Positions 10,380-20,629 of a stretch of 32,065 bases of DNA are shown piece by piece. The position numbers were made by a program, and so were the translations under genes. The DNA is taken from assembly GCA_015039465.1 (NCBI GenBank), contig MU130372.1:129547-161611 (forward strand). The letters run 5' to 3'. The stretch is from Phlegmacium glaucopus (Eukaryota > Basidiomycota > Agaricomycetes > Agaricales > Cortinariaceae). How positions within the stretch are numbered: position 1 is the first letter of the stretch; each line of letters begins with the position of its first letter. The notes beneath the pieces were generated by a model that worked only from the letters and a program-made list of their open reading frames with translations, was not told the origin of the DNA and did not search any database.

Positions 10380-11366
10380 CTTATGATCAATTTTTTCTTA
10401 CTGAGATTTTTTTTCTGAACACCAGAGACGGCGGAGAACGTACCTGGACCAACCTCACTAGGTGAGTGCGTGTGTATCTGGAAGATGGTGGTGAGGGTAT
10501 GCCTTGATATTGCAAGGAAACTTGAAAGTGGAAGGAGATGGCGGGAGAGATTTAATATTACTGGGTAGGCCGACGCCCACTTTGTGTACAATGGAGGTAA
10601 TTCAATCTTGAGGGGGCGGCATGCGAACCCCACTGTCGTCATGCCGCAAGAATCTGACATGGCCGACTTGTGTAAACGCCGATCGTTGCAACGCCGATGA
10701 GGCTGGTTTGCGTCATAGCAAGAGGTAGATCAGCTGATGAAGGAGAGGCGATCGCTGTGGTTTCTGAGTGGAGTTAGGGGGTCACGGCATTCCGCCTCTT
10801 TACAAGTTTAGCCAATCGAGTCTTCGGATCAGCAAAGGCAATGTTATTTTAAACTCAGAGTGTGTCCACCATCTTCATTCCATCAAATCTCTCGAAACTA
10901 ACAGGCGTCATCTACTTACAGAGCGCTAGGAATCCAGTTGATTGGAGGAGCACGAACGACCCTCATCCGCTCACAACTGAATGTCCCTGTATCAGCTCTA
11001 AAATCAAAGTCATGGCGTTACAAGGAATATGCGGATAATATAAGTGAGTTTTCCTAATAGTAGTATGGTAAGATATCTGTTCGACACTTGATCTGACAGA
11101 ACTCGGATCTGCTATGCTGAAGGTAATGGCCCACTCAAACCAGTTCATCTTGCAGTAAAGTATACAAGTTGGACCCATATCCGCTAAACAACGATATTAA
11201 CACTTGTAAAACTAGTCTGGGTTGGGAAATGTCATATATTCTCGCAGCCCAGCAGCGACAGTAATCGACACCGCCCTTGGAGCTTCCGAATGATGGGATA
11301 AAAAAACTCATGTGCGTATAAAAAGGTTCACTAAGCCCTGTCTGCGGTTCAAATACCGAAGCTTGA
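10380..11366. other. Spacer between the two duplication copies, no gene recognised
   Basis: Unique sequence of about 1 kb between the copies. Several short frames exist on both strands, but none has recognisable motifs or splice structure. Nothing here can be called with support. Confidence 0.5.
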
Positions 11367-11493
11367 AGTAGCGCCGATGTGTCGGGAAATTTGTGTCGAA
11401 AACAACATTTACGAGAACGTTAATACAGAAGGATCACAAGGATTTACATTAATTTAAGTCCATCCAGGTATTAATTCAACGAAAATTCAGCTT

Positions 11494-12079
11494 TTACAAG
11501 CTAAGATTAACCGGGTTGCAACCAAGAGCAACGACGCCATCTTAACATTGGCAAAAATAAAAATAAAAAGCTTAGTTAGAAGACAGCACGTTGATCGTAT
11601 ATTCTCAAGCCGACCACTCACTGAAGGAGTTGTCTGTGCAGCAGACAGGTTGGGCAGAGCTGGCAAAAAAAATATGTTTAAATTCAAACCAGTTCAAGTT
11701 CATGAATCTAAAAAACTTACCAAGAGGCGCTTCCACCGATGACGCTGATCGGGCTGCAAGTAAGACCGACAAGGCCAGAAATACTGCTCGCAGAGATGCC
11801 CAAAGGGCCGAGGATGGTGGTAACAGCGGGTGCAGTAGGTAACTGGGCGCTGTTGCCTGAAATGATCCGTAAGTTTCATCACAGTACTGTAGCGATTTGA
11901 TGAAAGTACTAAAACTTACAGCACTGGAGTTCTCCGGTATTGCATGCGCTAGCCGGGATAGTAGGAAGAGGGTCCCCAGGGACAGGAGGGGAGATGCTAC
12001 CGTCAGAGGAGCGTGTGTTAGGACGGGCAGCAGCCACAAGAGTAGCAAAAGCGAGAGCAGAGGTGACTTTGAATTGCAT
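11494..12079 (-). CDS. Class I hydrophobin (126 aa, 4 exons)
   Basis: Small secreted amphipathic protein that self-assembles at air-water interfaces and coats aerial hyphae and fruit bodies. Exons: 12079-11920, 11856-11721, 11659-11622 and 11540-11494. Introns are GT-AG (GTAAGT, GTAAGT, GTGAGT donors) and phases agree through to the TAA. The start ATG lies about 75 bases below a TATA box. A signal peptide covers about residues 1-18. Eight Cys occur at 46, 53, 54, 87, 99, 105, 106 and 119, so the spacing is C-X6-CC-X32-C-X11-C-X5-CC-X12-C, inside the class I range. The long loop between the third and fourth Cys (ILGPLGISASSISGLVGL) is hydrophobic, as in amyloid-forming class I members. It is intact, unlike its paralogue at 8446-9028. 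Confidence 0.94.
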
Positions 12080-12151
12080 ATTGTTTGTTTTGCTGGTAAT
12101 ACTGAACACTGGGAGCTGTTTGGGTGAAGATGGTGGGTAGACTGTAGCGAT

Positions 12152-12158
12152 CTTTATA
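12152..12158 (-). promoter_or_regulatory. TATA box of the hydrophobin gene
   Basis: TATAAAG on the minus strand, about 75 bases before the ATG at 12079. The equivalent position in the pseudogene copy (near 9100) reads TATAAG, one A shorter. Confidence 0.6.
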
Positions 12159-13108
12159 CTTCCAGAGGTCTTGTACGAGATGGTTTATAATCAGGAGGAC
12201 TGAGAGCATGGTTGGGATGTGTGTACCGCATTACGAAGAGATTTCATGTGGAGATAAGTGGTAGAAAGTACTGAACCTAACACAAAAATACAGCTTGGTG
12301 AGAAACATAAATCGAGAGCGAACATCAAGTAGTTGACAACACCGCCAATGGCTAGAGAGAAATGAAGCCCTCACTTTGAATTTTGATGATTGACAATCCA
12401 TGCGTCAATTGTCCCTGTGAATTTCTGCAGTTAATTATGATATTTTTGGCGTTCATCACCGCAAGCATCAAAGCAAAGCCGGCTTTACTTTTACGGCTGT
12501 TTGAGCCGATCTAACGCCGCTGTTTTTGTGAACAAATTTACATGCATGGCCTTCGGAAAGATCAAGGACGGTTGCGCGCATTAACCACTGACGCAAGAGA
12601 TGGAGAGAATTTTCTAAAATTACAAACGAAGATCGAGGAAGAAGTTCGGAAGAACATTGGAGTACTAGTAAGAAAAGCAAGAACAGCGATAGTATTGCAT
12701 AATGGTCTGCCACAAAGTGTAATGCGAGAATAAATCACTAAGTTTGTCGAAGTCCCCCGATCTTTGATGTCATGGATTTTTGCAGAGGTCCTATATGACA
12801 GAAGGCTGCACGTTTAATGAGACAGAGTCTTCAAGATCAAAGGCACGGAGCAATCAAAAACTCCCCTAATAATTGAGGTGCTGATCCAGGCATGATGCCG
12901 ATATTGAGGTGGATGCTGACGCCAATAAACTGGGAGAAAACAGTAGCGGAGGTAGCCGTGACATGGCTTTTTTGTAAAAGATCAAATAATTCGTTTCATC
13001 CTGAGTATGCTCGAAAGTCGCCAGTGCCAAGTGCCAAATAAAAGCCGAATCCAGAAGACGTTGTATAGATAGAAACCCTTGTTGTCCGAATGGCGCTGAG
13101 CTAGAGCT

Positions 13109-13911
13109 GGTCCCTATAGCTGATATTGATAACGGTTTTAAGTTTCTTCAGACAGCCGCGCTTTATATCGTTGTCAGAGGTTGAACGTTGAACAGGTGAC
13201 AAAGGCTCTCGATTATATAAGCTTGAGGTCACCCTTATTCCAAACACGGATCATCATATATATAGTACAACCGTCTCTCTCAGTTGTTGCTGCTCTCTTC
13301 TATTGGCGGTGGAGGCTGTTGCACACACGAATCCACTTCCTTCCAAGACAGGTCAATAAATGGTGAGAAGTGTATCTAAGGGTCGACGTTGCACTACTGG
13401 ATTCCCCGACTCGCCGAGGCCTCTCGTTTTTCCGTCCCATCCACATGTCTGTTGTGTTACTTGTTGTATCTTGTTCACTGAATGTCATTACAATTCGATG
13501 GCAGTCATTCTTACGAGGCAATTATACAAGGGTTGCCCCCGCGACCCTAAGCTGGTGAACCAACCCCCCCCAATCAAGGCGAACGATCACATGGATTAAC
13601 ACACCAATTGAAGACTGATTGTCCCGGTTAGATCCTTTTATTTTCAATAATATCCAAACTATGGATACTATGATCCAATACCTCGTTCGGCACTTATTGT
13701 ATCTCAAACTCACAGATGCTGGTACAAAGAGTATCGCTTTCTCTGCGTGGGCCGATTCTTTACATAGTGCGTCTCCATCCATCTTTCATTATTCATTCTA
13801 TACCTCACGGTCTTATGACTCATCAGGGCATTGAAAGACAATGGCGTTCGGTGTTTGCGTATCAATCAGGAGAGGCTGTGTGAGTCGTAGAAGATAATTC
13901 AAAAGATGTTA
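13109..13911. other. Intergenic, no gene recognised
   Basis: Contains a TATA-like ATTATATAAGC near 13212 and several short frames on both strands, none with recognisable motifs. Its right part abuts the transposase relic and may contain an eroded transposon end, but no matching terminal inverted repeat was found on the other side. Confidence 0.4.
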
Positions 13912-14860
13912 GAGGGATGTCTTTGTTGAAGTTGGTAAGCTCAATTTCATCTGCTCTTCAGAGATTGCATCAGGATTAAATGGATCGACACCAGTTGCCG
14001 CAAACGCGGCCTTGACTGCACCCTCAATGAAGGAACGGAGGAATGCACGCCCGATGAGCTCTGCAAAATCACCTTTTCCGACACTGCGCCTGTGTAAATC
14101 TTCGAAATTTTGAATTTCGCTTCGGAACTCGTTCTTCACTTTCGTGAAGCAACGTGGGGTGGATAGCAGAGGATAACAATGTTGTTAACCCGAGCAAACT
14201 CAAGAAGCTCAAGTGGGTAGTGGGAACTATAGCCATCCACGGCAGGACGGGGATAGGCCCGCCTACCTTCTCGTTTGTCTGTGGATCAAAGTCTTTCACC
14301 ATCCAATGTAAACCAAGCTCGTCGTCCATCCATTGGGTGAATGTCTTTGGTGAGTACTTCCGGAGCTTGTGATACATTATCATTTCTCCATTTATTGACC
14401 TTTGAATGTAACTGTAGGCTTCAGTATTGTACCGTCTGCAGAAGTGGTCACGATCGCGGTCACATTCTTTTGCGGTCAGCGCGACTTTTTTATGCTGAGT
14501 CTTGGTGCCTCGCCCACCAACGACGCGCTGTGTCCCTTGATCAGAAGGTAGACATCCTGCCTCGTCCATGCCATACAGGTCCTCGCACCGAATTTCACCT
14601 GTCACTACAGGTTGCCAGGCTATCGGTGTTTTTGGGAAGCCCTGTTCAGCGGATTGATTACGAGGATATCCTCCTCCGCTAGTGTCAAATTTTGTTGAGC
14701 TTCATGAGCCTCCTGTGAGCTTCGCTTGCCATTGTATCCGTTGATGATTGTCCTCCACTGGTTAGGAATGCCGAATTCTTCTGTAAAATTTCGTGCACCC
14801 TTCCACAGATTGACTGGCTGGTCTTGTTCCTTACAGTATGCCTTTGACCGCGTTCCGTAT
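13912..14860 (-). pseudogene. Decayed pogo-like (Tc1/mariner superfamily) DDE transposase
   Basis: Fragments in several frames follow the order of basidiomycete DDE-superfamily endonucleases. N-terminal helix-turn-helix region: GIPNQWRTIINGYNGKRSSQ and QNLTLAEEDILV (about 14860-14660). Catalytic core start: LYGMDEAG with the first Asp, then GTQRVVGGRGTKTQHKK and ELGLHWMVKDFDPQTNEK (14580-14260). After a frameshift, VDGYSSHYPLELLEFARVNN with the second Asp and a CYPPH motif (14250-14160). After a further shift and a deletion of the following LQGLD-type segment, the C-terminus NEFRSEIQNFEDLHRRSVGK and FNPDAISEEQMKLSLPTS (14139-13912). There are at least two frameshifts and one stop, so it cannot be active. 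No terminal repeats were identified. Confidence 0.85.
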
Positions 14861-15248
14861 GATTGCTGCGTTAGCCATCAATAATGCGACGCATATAGCT
14901 CAGATTCTTTCGAAGTCAGAGAGACATACGTAGTAAAAAAATATACAGGCACATTTAGAGTGTGTCAAGTACTACAATTTTCGGTGGACTTGTGAAATCA
15001 GGTGCGTCAAGGGTAATGGCCTAGAAATGCATCAATCGATGGCCACCAATTTGGCCAATATAAGTGATCTTTCATTACAAAAAATCGACAAGATGGTTTG
15101 AGGAAGTTTCCGTAAAATTATGTAAGTACATACTACATAGTACAAGGCTGTACACTGCCAGTACAGCTTCTCGCGACAGCTCTTATGTAATCAGGACGTC
15201 TTTCTTCTTGCCTCTCATCACCCACAGCGCATCGAGCACTACAACACA
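14861..15248. other. Upstream region of the NLR gene
   Basis: Separates the transposase relic from the NLR start codon. No clear TATA box was identified close to the start. The stretch at 15120-15200 contains repeats of GTACA (TAGTACA, TGTACA, AGTACA), which may be incidental. Confidence 0.35.
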
Positions 15249-18200
15249 ATGTTCAGTGACATGAAGCGCTTTGCTAAGAAACTTGGAAAGTTTAAGAAAG
15301 GAAAACACACATCTCTGACTACCACCGATTCTCTTGGTTCAAGCCCTGAAGTAGCGACTTCGACATCGGTAGCCATGACGAACATCGCTAATCTCATGCC
15401 ATCCGTTTTTGCTAGCGCTGCGGCTGAAAGCGCTCAAGTTAATCAAGCCGTTGGAATTACTGTGAGGATTGAACTTCCCCCATCGCATCCAAAATTACTT
15501 ATCCATCGTCATCGATTAGGCTACCCAGGAACTCAAATTCTCTGCCCCAGTATCTGCCTTGGAGATCGATGATCTTGTTCCTGTAAGCGTTCAACTTAGC
15601 CCATCATATCCATAATCACTCAATCATTGTCGTCGATTAGGCCGCCCATGAACTCCAAGTCTCCGCCCCAGTTTCTGCCTTCAATGATATTGCTCGCGTA
15701 AGCATTCAACTCAGCCCATCACATCCGTCATCACTCAATCGTCGTCGTCGATCAGACTGACCATGAACTCGGGGTCTCAGTTGCTCCTGCAGCCCATTCG
15801 GAAAAAAAGTTGCTTTCCTCGCCTGATACCATAATGCAAGCCAACTTGGGATCTACGGAATTGGAACAAAATCCCAGGGTGAGTTGTTTATACAAGCCGT
15901 TCTCAGTTATTCCTGATGATTTACAGACTCAGCATTCTGGCTCGGGCTTCTTTCCGAATGTCCAGAATTTATTGATCACTGGCGGCACTTTTGTAAGTCT
16001 TTTTTATACTGTGCAAGTGATTTCACAATGTTTATACATATTTTATCTGCCAGAACTGTATAGTCAATACTGCCCCTGCCAATACTGGCCAAGGGCAGAT
16101 AAAGATCCCTGTGCCTCAAAAACCAAACCCCAGTCCAATTTTTACTGGACGAAAAGATGTACTCGACAGACTTGGGAAGATTTTTGCTCCTCGTACTAAC
16201 AGCCAACTGATGTTAAGGCGTTCTTGTCTCCTTTGGGGAATGGGAGGGATTGGAAAGACCCAGATCTGTCTCAAATTTACAGAAGATAGGTCTGAGAGGT
16301 AAGTGTCTTCACATTAGATCCACAACAACACTGGATTCATTTATTACTCTAGTTTTTCACATGTGTTCTGGGTTGATGCCTCTTCTCTTGAGAGCATTAC
16401 AATGTGTTTCAAGGGGATATCCACCATTCCTGCTGCACAGGTTTTTGGTGTAGATGGCTCAGTTGAGTCTGCACTCCAGTGGATATCTCACATTCAAGAG
16501 GAATGGTTGATTGTGTTTGATAATGCTGATGATCCTTCACCAGAGGTGGTGGCCAAGTTCTTTCCCCCAGGTAACAGAGGTAATATTCTGGTTACAAGCA
16601 GAAACAGATCCATGGGAAGGATTGTATCATTTGAGAACAGAATTGCAATCAATGAGATGGAGGAGTCAGATGCTATAACTCTACTTCTGAAGTCTAGCTG
16701 TTTGGCTTTATCACCTGAGCATGAACAAGCTGCTAAAGGGATTGTCAATGAACTTGGCTATATTCCTCTTGCTGTTGATCATGCTGGTGCATATATTGAA
16801 GCTGGGAAATGTGATCTCAACAAATATCTGAGACAATTCTCCTTACATCGTCAGACTCTTATGTCAGATGCTGCATTCACAGGAGCATCCCATTATAATC
16901 AAACAGTATATGGGACTTGGGATCTATCTTTCAAAGAAATAGAACAGAGAGCTAGTAGACAATCTGACACAAGAAGTGCACAAGCAGCCCAGGCTGCAAT
17001 CCTGATTCTCCAAATATGTGCTTTTCATCATCATAGCAATATTTCTAAAGACATATTCCAATCTGCTGCTGAGGAGCCTAGGAAATATGCAATTAATAAT
17101 GAGTTAGCTGAAAAGTTACCCCAGGCAATCAACACACTGGATTGTGCCCTGCTTGTATTGGACAATGATGGTCACTGGGATGACTTCCTATTTGGGCAAG
17201 GTATTGGGGTGCTTCTATCATTCTCCTTGATGAGAAGAGGACAATCATCTGAAGTGTTGTCTGTTCATCCTTTGGTGCACTGCTGGAGTCGGGAGAGAAT
17301 GTTGAAATCCAAGCAGCAAAAAATGTGGCAGATGGGAAGCATAATCTTGTCCTCTGCAATTTCACAGAGATTTACAAGTCAGGACTATGCATTACGACAC
17401 TTGATTCTTCCACATGTCAAGGCAAATGAGTTACATGGCAAGCAGATGGGACTTATCAGGCACTACTATGATGATAAATATGTCAAATTTGCACTAGTAC
17501 TGGGGGAGAATGGAGACTGGAAGAATGCAGAGGAGCTGTATCTTCAAGTTGTGGACATGAGGAAGAAGGTTCTTGGTGCAGAACATCCAGACACCCTTGA
17601 AAGCATGGCAAATCTAGCAGCCACATACCGTAATCAGGGAAGGTGGAATGAGGCAGAGCAGCTAGAGGTTGAAGTCATGGACATGAACAAGAAGCTCCTT
17701 GGCACAGAACATCCATCCACCCTCACAAGCATGGCAGGTCTAGCAAGTACATACTGGGATCAGGGAAGATGGAATGAGGCAGAGCAGCTATTTGTTCAGG
17801 TCATGGACATGAGGAAGAAGCTTCTTGGTGCAGAACATCCAGACACCCTCTCAAGCATGGAAAATCTAGCAGCCACATACCGTATTCAGGGGAGATGGAA
17901 TGAAGCAGAGCAGCTATTTGTTCAAGCCATGGACATGAGGAAGAAGCTCCTTGGTGCAGAACATCCAGACACCCTCTCAAGCATGGCAGGTCTAGCAAGC
18001 ACATACTGGAATCAGGGAAAATGGAATGAGGCAGAGCAGCTATTGGTTCAAGTCATGGACATGAGGAAGAAGCTTCATGGTGCAGAACATCCACACACCC
18101 TCTCAAGCATGGCAAATCTAGCAGCCACATACCGTAATCAGGGAAGATGGAATGAGGCAGAGCAGCTAGATCTTCTAGTCATGGACATGGGGAAGAAGCT

Positions 18201-20004
18201 TCTTGGTGCAGAACATCCAGACACCCTCTCAAGCATGGCAAATCTAGCAAGCACATACTGTCATCAGGGAAGATGGAATGAGGCAGAGCAGCTAGGGCTT
18301 CAAGTCATGGACATGAGGAAGAAGCTTCTTGGTGCAGAACATCCATCCACCCTCACAAGCATGGCAAATCTAGCAAACACATACTATAATCAGGGGAGGT
18401 GGAATGAGGCAGAGCAGCTAGAGCTTCAAGTCGTGGACATGGAGAAGAAGCTTCTGGGTGCAGAACATCCATCCACCCTCACAAGCATTGCAAATCTAGC
18501 AGTCACATACCGTAATCAGGGAAGATGGAATGAGGCAGAGCAGCTATTGGTTCAAGTCATGGACATGGGGAAGAAGCTTCATGGTGCAGAACATCCAGAC
18601 ACCCTCTCAAGCATGGCAAATCTAGCAGTCACATACTATAATCAGGGGAGGTGGAATGAGGCAGAGCAGCTACAGGTTCAAGTTATGGACATGAGGAAGA
18701 TGCTTCTTGGTGCAGAACATCCAGACACCCTCTCAAGCATTGCAAATCTAGCAGTCACATACTGTAATCAGGGAAGGTGGAATGAGGCAGAGCAGCTATT
18801 GGTTCAAGTCATGGACATGAGGAAGCAGCTTTATGGTGCAGAACATCCAGACACCCTCTCAAGCATGGCAGGTCTAGCAAGCACATACTGGAATCAGGGA
18901 AGATGGAATGAGGCAGAGCAGCTATTGGTTGAAGTCATGGACATGAGGAAGATGCTTCTTGGTGCAGAACATCCATCCACCCTTGAAAGCATTGCAAATC
19001 TAGCAACCACATACTGTAGTCAGGGAAGATGGAATGAGGCAGAGCAGCTAGGGCTTCAAGTCATGGACATGGGGAAGAAGCATCTTGGTGCAGAACATCC
19101 AGACACCCTCTCGAGCATGGCAAATCTAGGAAATACATACTCTAATCAGTGGAGGTGGAATGAGGCAGAGCAGCTAGAGCTTCAAGTCATGGACATGAGG
19201 AAGAAGCATCTTGGTGCAGAACATCCAGACACCCTCTCAAGCATGGCAAATCTAGCAAATACATACTCTAATCAGGGGAGATGGAATGAGGCAGAGCAGC
19301 TACAGGTTCATGTCATGGACATGAGGAAGAAGCATTTTGGTGCAGAACATCCATCTGCCCTCACAAGCATTGAAAATCTAGCAGTCACATATTGTAATCA
19401 GGGAAGATGGAATGAGGCAGAGCAGCTAGAGCTTCAAGTCATGGACATGAGGAAGAAGGTTCTTGGTGCAGAACATCCAGACACCCTCAAAAGCATTGCA
19501 AATCTAGCAAACACATACTGGAATCAGGGAAGGTGGAATGAGGCAGAGCAGCTACAGGTTCATGTCATGGACATGAGGAAGAAGCATCTTGGTGCAGAAC
19601 ATCCAGACACCCTCTCAAGCATGGCAGATTTAGCAGTCACATACTGGAATCAGGGGAGATTGGATGAGGCAGAGCAGCTATTTGTTCAAGTCATGGACAT
19701 GGAGAAGAAGCTTCTTGGTGAAGAACATCCATTTACCCTCTCAAGCATTGCAGATCTAGCAGCCGCATACCGTAATCAGGGAGGGTGGAATGAGGCAGAG
19801 CAACTGGGGGTTGGGGTTCTGGGTGTGGGAAGTGGGCATCTCAGTGCAGAACATCCAGACACCCTCTTAAGCATGGTAAATATAGCAACCACATGCCATC
19901 ATCAGGGAGGATTGGATGAGGCAGAGCAGCTAGAGATTCAAGTCATGGACCCAAACAAGAAGCCTCTTGCAGAACATCCACTCTCAGAAGCATGCAAAAT
20001 CTAG
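15249..20004 (+). CDS. Fungal NLR: NB-ARC ATPase with C-terminal TPR array (1472 aa, 7 exons)
   Basis: Exons: 15249-15461, 15520-15582, 15641-15697, 15756-15878, 15927-15992, 16054-16298 and 16353-20004. The first five junctions are phase 0. Residues 1-174 are a Ser/Ala-rich N-terminal region with repeated short exons and the motif FFPNVQNLLITGGTF, and no known effector domain is recognised. The NB-ARC starts after PNPSPIFTGR: P-loop GMGGIGKT 236-243, Walker B LIVFDNADD 308-316, NILVTSRN 333-340, LGYIPLAVDHAGAYIE 390-405 (GLPLA-like), and HPLVHCW as a probable MHD equivalent. Residues of about 660-1460 form 19 TPR units of 42 aa (consensus AEHPDTLSSMANLA..Y.NQGRWNEAEQL..QVMDM), of the kinesin-light-chain-like type. 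Such proteins are intracellular receptors whose repeats sense a ligand and whose NB-ARC oligomerises. Ligand and output are unknown. The large exon 7 is free of stops. The start choice rests on the first in-frame ATG of exon 1. Confidence 0.88.
15462..15755 (+). repeat. Tandemly repeated intron-exon module inside the NLR gene
   Basis: Three consecutive introns (15462-15519, 15583-15640, 15698-15755, each 58 bases) are related to each other from the splice donor to the acceptor, for example TTCAACTTAGCCCATCATAT against TTCAACTCAGCCCATCACAT, each ending ATCGATTAG or ATCGATCAG. The exons that follow also match: (A/D)xxELxxSAPVSA. Intron and exon were therefore duplicated together, giving units of about 116-121 bp. 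The peptides encoded are ATQELKFSAPVSALEIDDLVP-like, AAHELQVSAPVSAFNDIAR and TDHELGVSVAPAAHS. The coding part of each unit is phase 0, so units can be gained or lost without a frameshift. Confidence 0.85.
17569..19962 (+). repeat. TPR-coding tandem array, 19 units of 126 bp
   Basis: Near-identical 126-bp units in frame. Most codons are identical between units at DNA level (CATCCAGACACC, TGGAATGAGGCAGAGCAGCTA, GTCATGGACATG). Differences concentrate in a few codons: the codon after CTAGCA (Ala, Ser, Asn, Val or Thr), the codon after ACATAC (Arg, Trp, Cys, Tyr or Ser), the first codon after GAGCAGCTA (Glu, Phe, Leu, Asp, Gly or Gln) and the codons before GGTGCAGAA. Units 17-19 are the most diverged, and a partial unit 20 follows that is broken. 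Confidence 0.92.
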
Positions 20005-20092
20005 CAGCCACATTTGGAATGAGGCAGAGCAGCTACAGGTTCAAGTTATGGATGTGAGGAAGAAGTTTCTTACTGCAGCCCAGATGTTATGA
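20005..20092 (+). pseudogene. Remnant of a 20th TPR unit beyond the stop codon
   Basis: After the stop, sequence still matches the repeat (GGAATGAGGCAGAGCAGCTA, then CAGGTTCAAGTTATGGATGTGAGGAAGAAG in pieces). Within unit 20, a loss of GACACC and a gain of two bases shift the frame so that ATCTAG, present out of frame in most units, is read as a stop. A further deletion of about 17 bases follows. Confidence 0.8.
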
Positions 20093-20629
20093 ACAGCTGG
20101 AATGTATTTTTCCCTTTTCCCTTACCTTTTCCTTTTCCCCTTACAGTGTACTATAGTTAGTTTCCCCTTAGCCCATCCTGACTCCTATACCTTCCCCTTT
20201 ACTTGTTTTGACTCATTCCTGGACCCTCACCTATTTATAAAGAGCCATACCCCTAGTAGTAGTTTCCTTACTTTAGACCTTCTGTACATCTATGGTCTTA
20301 ATATACTAGCTTGCTCAGGAACTTACTCTCAGTCTCAGTTAAGGGATAATGCTCAGTTAAGGGATAATGATCACTTGTCTATAAAAGTCTTGGTTATTTT
20401 GGTCTATATTGCCCAGAAATGAACAAAAGTGCATGCTTATAGTCACTTGGTTTCAGCTCTTCACAAGTATATTCAGGCTCTTTTGCATAATGTTATGAAT
20501 TGCTTAGGAGCTCTTTCTGCAAATGTTCATTGTTTGTCTTTAGAACATCTACATATTGAGCATCAAGAGCAGAATGCTTCACACCTTGCAGTCAAATATA
20601 CCTAAGTTAGTCCATGAAAATGAAATTGA
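20093..20629. other. 3' flank of the NLR gene, no gene recognised
   Basis: T- and C-rich sequence (runs of TTCCCTTTTCC near 20105-20150), and a 14-bp direct repeat GCTCAGTTAAGGGATAAT-like at 20330-20365. One plus-strand frame of 106 codons (20102-20422) is low in complexity and shows no motif. This is probably the 3' UTR and intergenic DNA. Confidence 0.4.

Larger units (their letters stand above)
11367..13108. repeat. Direct duplication, copy 2 (carries the intact hydrophobin gene)
   Basis: Collinear with 8281-10328, as described there, but about 300 bp shorter. The segment of about 12402-12545 is in the opposite orientation relative to copy 1. Beyond the hydrophobin gene it carries the same unassigned sequence with frames broken differently from copy 1, so that distal part is unlikely to be an active gene in both copies. 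Confidence 0.85.

Noticed and set aside
11335..11360. Possible tRNA T-arm (GCGGTTCAAATACCG)
   Set aside because: The stem pairs only four bases and no acceptor stem, anticodon arm or D-arm could be placed around it.
13300..13834. Short frames on both strands between the hydrophobin block and the transposase relic
   Set aside because: Frames overlap on opposite strands, none exceeds 90 codons, and no splice-consistent extension was found.
17569..19962. CRISPR-like array of direct repeats
   Set aside because: The repeats are 126 bp, in frame, and encode TPR units of an NB-ARC protein. The organism is a fungus.
20102..20422. 106-codon plus-strand frame after the NLR gene
   Set aside because: Low-complexity pyrimidine-rich DNA without motifs; more likely 3' untranslated or intergenic sequence.
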